Shown piece by piece: positions 59,424 to 64,000 of a stretch of 64,000 bases of DNA. Numbering within the stretch: the first letter of the stretch is position 1; every line of letters starts with the position of its first letter. Position numbers and translations under genes: made by a program. Source of the DNA: Paraphysomonas bandaiensis (lineage: Eukaryota; Chrysophyceae); assembly GCA_965644295.1 (NCBI GenBank), contig CBFFRP010000435.1:124001-188000 (forward strand). The letters run 5' to 3'. The notes below the pieces were generated by a model that saw only the letters and a program-made list of their open reading frames with translations, ran no database searches and had not been told where the DNA came from.

Positions 59424-60380
59424 ATGGGTAATCAACAGGGCTACATCAACTTCCCCAGTGGGGGTATCTCTGTAAACAGCAAATTAGCAGAGGGTGGCTT
59501 TGGCATTGTATATATTGGTGTAAGTAGCTCTTGGCAAAAATATGCAGTAAAGAAAGTTATGGTGGAGCCAACTGATAAGGTCCGAATGAAGGCCTGTCAG
59601 ACTGAAGCTAATATTTTGCGGAAGTTATCACCACACCCTAATATAATTGGGTTTAGAGACTCTCTGTGCATTGATGTGGGTAGTAAAAAGATAAAACATT
59701 TTTATTTGCTTTTAGAACTATGCAAATCTACGGTGTGGGAGACCTATGTAGAGAACGCCGCAGCCAATGAGATGTCAGAAGCAACTGTGTTGTCCATATT
59801 TCACGATGTATGTCTAGCTGTGCATCACTTGCATAGCTATCCGATTCCCATTGCTCACAGGGATATAAAAATCGAAAATTTGTTGGTTGGATATGACCAA
59901 GTTATTAAATTATGTGATTTTGGAAGCTGCAGTACCGAGCATCGATTACCACCGGAGAGCTCTATTGAACTTGCAATGATGCGCGAAGAAATTGAGTCCA
60001 ATACTACCCTAGCTGTTCGTGCGCCGGAACAAATAGACTTATATTTAGGCCGTGTGGTGTGTGAGAAAGTGGATGTGTGGGCATTAGGTGTGCTGTTATA
60101 CACTCTGACTTGTGGACGGACACCGTTTGCGAACCCCATAACAGGAGAAGTTGAAAGACTTGGAATTCTAAACCGCCGCTTCTCTTTTCCAACGGAATGG
60201 TCATATTCCCCAGCCTTGAAGGATTTAATTGAGCTTCTTCTTACTGAGCACCCTCATGAGAGGCCATCTATTTACGATGTTATCACCCATGGTATATCAA
60301 TGAAGGAATTCGGTACATTAACGCACTGGCCGAGAATGCCTCAATCAAGTTGTGTTTGGCCAGCACAAGGCAGCGACTAA
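59424..60380 (+). CDS. NAK-family (AAK1/GAK/BIKE-like) serine/threonine kinase
   Basis: Single exon, 318 aa from the ATG at 59424. That start gives MGNQQG, a textbook N-myristoylation signal. The kinase domain fills the protein: glycine loop LAEGGFGIVYIG, catalytic Lys in YAVKKV, HRD loop AHRDIKIENLL, DFG in LCDFGSCST, and VRAPEQIDLY, which with the long activation insert matches the NAK family. NAK kinases phosphorylate clathrin adaptor subunits; others in the family are lipid-anchored (STK16). It has no C-terminal extension, so it most resembles the short lipid-anchored type. Membrane location is inferred from the signal. Confidence 0.93.
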   Translation: MGNQQGYINFPSGGISVNSKLAEGGFGIVYIGVSSSWQKYAVKKVMVEPTDKVRMKACQTEANILRKLSPHPNIIGFRDSLCIDVGSKKIKHFYLLLELCKSTVWETYVENAAANEMSEATVLSIFHDVCLAVHHLHSYPIPIAHRDIKIENLLVGYDQVIKLCDFGSCSTEHRLPPESSIELAMMREEIESNTTLAVRAPEQIDLYLGRVVCEKVDVWALGVLLYTLTCGRTPFANPITGEVERLGILNRRFSFPTEWSYSPALKDLIELLLTEHPHERPSIYDVITHGISMKEFGTLTHWPRMPQSSCVWPAQGSD

Positions 60381-60737
60381 CGATTCTTATGAACTATAAT
60401 ATAGATATGTAAGTATAAATTCTGTAGTCGTTTGTCACGGTATGGACTGGGCAATACGAATTGTGACACCGGGTATCAATGGCAGAGTAATATTTTATTT
60501 ACCATATCATAGTGATGACTTGGCATCACTATATATATACATAATTATAAATATAATATTTTCTTTCTATATATATAAATCTTTTCTGTTCAACCTAGTC
60601 CAAGCATCAAGCATATGTAGTATATACTAACTAGCGTGAATAATATTTCCCCTCGACCAAGCCCATAACTCATAACCAATAGTTGTGTATCGCAGACATA
60701 TAAATTAGGTTGTGTATTTTTTCTGCATAATGTAAAA
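60381..60737. other. 3' flank of kinase gene
   Basis: AT-rich DNA with a TA microsatellite near 60570. It ends in the ATGTAAAA target duplication (60730-60737) of the next element. Confidence 0.5.
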
Positions 60738-61696
60738 CACGGCCTGGTAACTATTAATGGTAGTCCAATTCCCGGCATTATTGAAAAATGTCCTGGCAAT
60801 TATATGGCCAGTAGACCAATGACCTTTAATACCTAAGTAGATAATACCGCTCATATAGATAGTCAATGCTGCCTTAATTACTAATTTAGAGTGTAATAAC
60901 ACACAACAAATTGTTAATGCTTCTCGCTCTCCACTGACACATCACGATCTTCTTGCAGGGCGTCATGTAGGCCATAAGCATCCCACAACATATCTAGACG
61001 AAATGGGTTCATGTATCTCTGCTCAGGTGTCATAATCAACTTTGCACGACTACAGAACCTCTCAACAACAGCATTAGATTGTGCTCCGAAATGAAGATAA
61101 GAAGCAATCACCGGTAGATGGACTCATATACGTACCAAGGCGAGCTCTCTTAGTGACCTCCGCGCTGTCCAGAACACCCCCTGTATAATTGAAAGTCATA
61201 TTATTAGCAATAGGCGTTAAAACCTGCACCAACTTTGCTTGTTTTGACCATCAGCGTTACTTAATATATGGTATAAATTATAAATACAGAGTATAATTAT
61301 ACTGCAGCTTCTTTCAACTGTAGGGGAAAAGAGTATTTTTATGAATGTTTGTTTCTACGTGAAATATGCATAGTTTCAATGCTGTTTTAGAGTTTTTGAG
61401 TAAGAGTACGTTGTTATGTTGTTGCTCTGGAAACTATTTTCTAACTCTTATAGCATTAAGTTTGCCGCTGATAATCAATAAAGTTTTTACAAAGTAGCTG
61501 TAAAGATGCAAACATTGTTTAACATATTGTTTAGATTTCACTTAGTTCTATATATATCAAGTGCCTGTACACTCTATTAATGGGATGCCATTCATGGTTC
61601 ATTAATGGTAGTCCAGTTCCCGGCAATTATAATGGTACTAATGAATAATGTCCCGGCAATTATAATACCATTACCATTAACGGTTACCAGGCCCTG
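60738..61696 (-). mobile_element. Short hAT element with 8-bp target duplication ATGTAAAA
   Basis: 959 bases. The left end CACGGCCTGGTAACTATTAATGG and the inverse of the right end (CAGGGCCTGGTAACCGTTAATGG) are imperfect terminal repeats. ATGTAAAA lies on both sides (60730-60737, 61697-61704). On the minus strand at 61111-60914 a frame reads NAVVERFCSRAKLIMTPEQR, the hAT dimerisation motif, so it is a deletion derivative. A fragment of the unrelated foldback arm (TTATTAGCAATAGGCGTT) is inserted at about 61197. It lies 40 bases beyond the stop of the FUSC-like gene, probably in its 3' UTR. Confidence 0.9.
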
Positions 61697-61743
61697 ATGT
61701 AAAATATCCTGAACAGTATACCGCTTGAAATACATCTATTACT

Positions 61744-63993
61744 TCAAAGAAAACTTCGTCTATCATTGTCACTATCCGGACATTCAGTTTGTGCCGAGCT
61801 GGACTCCAACCGTACTGGTCCCTGACTACCATAACTACGCCAAGATATACACGCCTTCGTTCGTGGTTTGTTTTCTATTGGCAAGCTGTCCATGAAAATC
61901 AGTGTCTCATGCAAAAGCGAGCTACACTGAACATATTATCAAACAAAGTAACGATATAGTTCGTGGAAAATTCTCACCTGCACAGAGCACTGTACCGCCA
62001 TAGTGCAAAATGATCGAATGGGACGCATTCGGTGTAGCCATTGTGTTGTTTCTGAGCCTAATTGACTATCTATTGTGGGAGTTTCAGCTTCCACGTACGA
62101 CCTACGTACTGACATGGCTTCAGTAAAAGAAATAGGAGATGGAACTGGGGAAGGAATAGTGACTGGCTCGTTATTGTCACATGAAAATTGATTAACGGGT
62201 GATAATTTCGATGTTTCAGTCTTTTCCACTGCTCTGTCGTCCCATATGCTGCTAATATCATCCTCGTCTTCATTTTCTGCTATGTCTCCATCACTCACAG
62301 CTTTCATAACTTTAATATGTCGAACAGAATTAGTCAAATAGACTTCTTCGTCTACACACCGAATGAAGTTTCTCATACATGCTTTAACTTCTTGCAGAGA
62401 ATTAGCAACTACCGACGACAACGACATGTCACCTTTCCATCCAAATCCTCCTATAAGTACAAGACGCTTAAGCAAAGTTGAACAACTAAAATCTCTATCA
62501 AATCTATATACTACCTGATGGAATCCTTGTTTCAGTAGACACTATCAAATAAGGGCTTTCCACATACAGAGCAATCACTCCAAGAGACACCTTCAGTACG
62601 TATCACAAATCATATACACACCACAGGATCCTTACCTTAACAGTGGTTGCCAATGCAAGGAGACTATTCGCCACATTATTTTTAAATGATCTGCAATGCG
62701 ATAAGCTTGAGAACGATGTACACACTGTGGCTATTTGCACGTATTATTAAATACTCACCGTTCTGCTCTATTCCTGCTGTCAATTCGCATATTCGCATCC
62801 ATGGAGGTCAGTGTAGCTCTCAATCGAGACAGGCGACTTGAAATAACTGCGTAAAATGGGCCCCAGTGATGAGGGAAGACAGACTCCTTCCACAGCAAAC
62901 TCCGTGGGAGCATTGGTACCCAGGATGGTTCCATGCGAAGAAATGGTTGCAATGACACAACTGAAGGTAAATCAAATGCGATACTAGATGTACAATCACA
63001 AAATTTGAAAATAAATACGAGATCTGCTGAGCACGTACTGCATGGAGTATATGTATATCATTCCTACCTCTAGTTATCTTAGCATCAATAGAGTCCAACA
63101 TTTCCATGTGTGGATCAATGGTAGACATTGCACCAAAGACCTTACCCCTACAAATATCAGTCAAAACACAGTCATCTGTCTTCTAAATCAGCTAGTCAGC
63201 ACTACGATATTGGATCTTTGTAGATTACCATGGCAATATCATCGACACACTACTGTGCATAAATCCTGCAAACATTTTACCTGTGGTCATATCGCGGCAG
63301 AGTTTCGCCTATTGCTCGCTGTCTACACACCGCATCCATCCAAGCACCAACACTATGGAGACAAGCAGAGAGATCTTGAGCCGAGGCATGCATACTGGTC
63401 TGTGGGAGAGCGAGCAATGTAGCAAGAAGCAGTGAAATTGCTGCAATGAGTATAGCAATAGTACGCCAGAGAGCTTTTATCAAACCGTTGGAGGGTTGTT
63501 CCCATGATCCTAAATATATGACACCAAACGCCATCTGTACTTGTAGAACTAGATGCCCAGCTTTGCGACGCTTAATTAGTGAGGTAAGGTAGGCCGATCC
63601 ACCTTTCGTAAACCACTGTACAGCAGCCACGAATACTGTAGGAATAACCAAAAGGCATTCACCTTTATAGTTGGGCAGGAGATAAACTGGAATACATAAT
63701 AATACAAATCCACAGAGGCCACCTGTAAGGATGTAACATATTACAAAACATTAGTCACAATAAGCCGTACCCAAACACACTCCTAGTGACCGATATATAG
63801 ACTTGTATATAACCGGACCCAGAGATATATCCTCACCGGTTACAGCTATAATGCACGAAAATAGAGCTACTGTTGCGACTGAATCAAACTTATCTGATAG
63901 ATGATAGTGCATGATGTAATATATGGATACTGAGCCAAATAATACCGCCAGGGCATAGCGAATAACAATTCGCACATGAGGAGTGACAGTCAT
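61744..63993 (-). CDS. FUSC/ALMT-like membrane transporter, 8 exons
   Basis: Exons on the minus strand: 63993-63771, 63722-63281, 63147-63068, 62960-62759, 62690-62636, 62590-62515, 62450-61978, 61926-61744; all phases match, 577 aa. The N-terminal 200 residues hold about six hydrophobic helices. SVATVALFSCIIAVTGEDIS, then GPVIYKSIYRSLGVCLGG, resembles the first half of FUSC and aluminium-activated malate transporter families. A long cytosolic helical part (RSFKNNVANSLLALATTVK, VKACMRNFIRCVDEEVY) and an acidic Ser-rich tail follow. This topology suggests efflux of organic acids or aromatic compounds. The family call is by pattern, and the substrate is unknown. Confidence 0.7.
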
Positions 63994-64000
63994 CTATCTA

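Noticed and set aside
62942-63067. Acceptor at 62980 (CATCTAG) for exon 4 of the FUSC-like gene
   Set aside because: It leaves the exon out of phase with the previous one. The acceptor just before 62960 gives correct phase and a shorter, continuous product.

Overview
This is eukaryotic nuclear DNA. Most genes are split by short GT-AG introns of about 45-120 bases. Several products are eukaryote-specific: IFT139 (an intraflagellar transport protein), cytosolic ribosomal protein eL20, mitochondrial HSP60 and a FIT-family lipid-droplet protein. TAA, TAG and TGA all end genes, so the standard code fits. IFT139 implies an organism that makes cilia or flagella at some stage. Compact genes, abundant hAT, Ty3/gypsy and foldback repeats, and a cAMP-receptor-like GPCR suggest a single-celled or simple protist. 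I cannot place it in a phylum from this window.

Layout. 1-1006: C-terminal end of a possible 2OG-Fe(II) oxygenase. 1787-2377 (-): Mpo1-like. 2965-8003 (+): IFT139, 13 exons. 8273-10075: hAT relic and a foldback element. 10435-11355 (-): FIT family. 12249-13428 (-): tRNA-dihydrouridine synthase. 13890-14943 (+): GPCR. 15591-18030: transposon relics. 18355-19205 (+): secreted Cys-rich protein. 19680-21816: hAT element inserted into an older hAT copy. 22303-25144: divergent small HSP (-) and HSP60 (+). 25660-26580 (-): DUF268. 27175-28470 (+): F-box-like unknown. 28959-29681 (-): acidic protein. 29864-31537 (+): TPR-CS protein. 31773-32489 (-): IMPACT family. 32823-34197 (+): FAD oxidoreductase. 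34800-36750: nested foldback repeats. 37216-38728 (-): PNPO, 7 small exons. 39057-39778 (+): eL20. 39985-51350: repeat-dense block with an apparently intact Ty3/gypsy chromovirus and a 28-bp minisatellite of about 76 units. 53403-54570 (-): GGPP synthase. 55190-56160: tandem array whose unit looks like exon plus intron. 56952-58993 (-): duplicated ABM membrane protein. 59424-60380 (+): NAK-type kinase with a myristoylation signal. 60738-61696: hAT element with target-site duplication. 61744-63993 (-): FUSC/ALMT-like transporter.

Function. The genes are mostly unrelated housekeeping genes, as expected for a eukaryotic chromosome. They cover ciliary transport, translation (eL20, DUS), protein folding (sHSP, HSP60, TPR-CS), vitamin B6 and isoprenoid synthesis, and lipid metabolism (Mpo1, FIT). 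The one clear shared-promoter layout is sHSP/HSP60. Exon boundaries were worked out by hand from frame continuity and family similarity; no transcript data were available.
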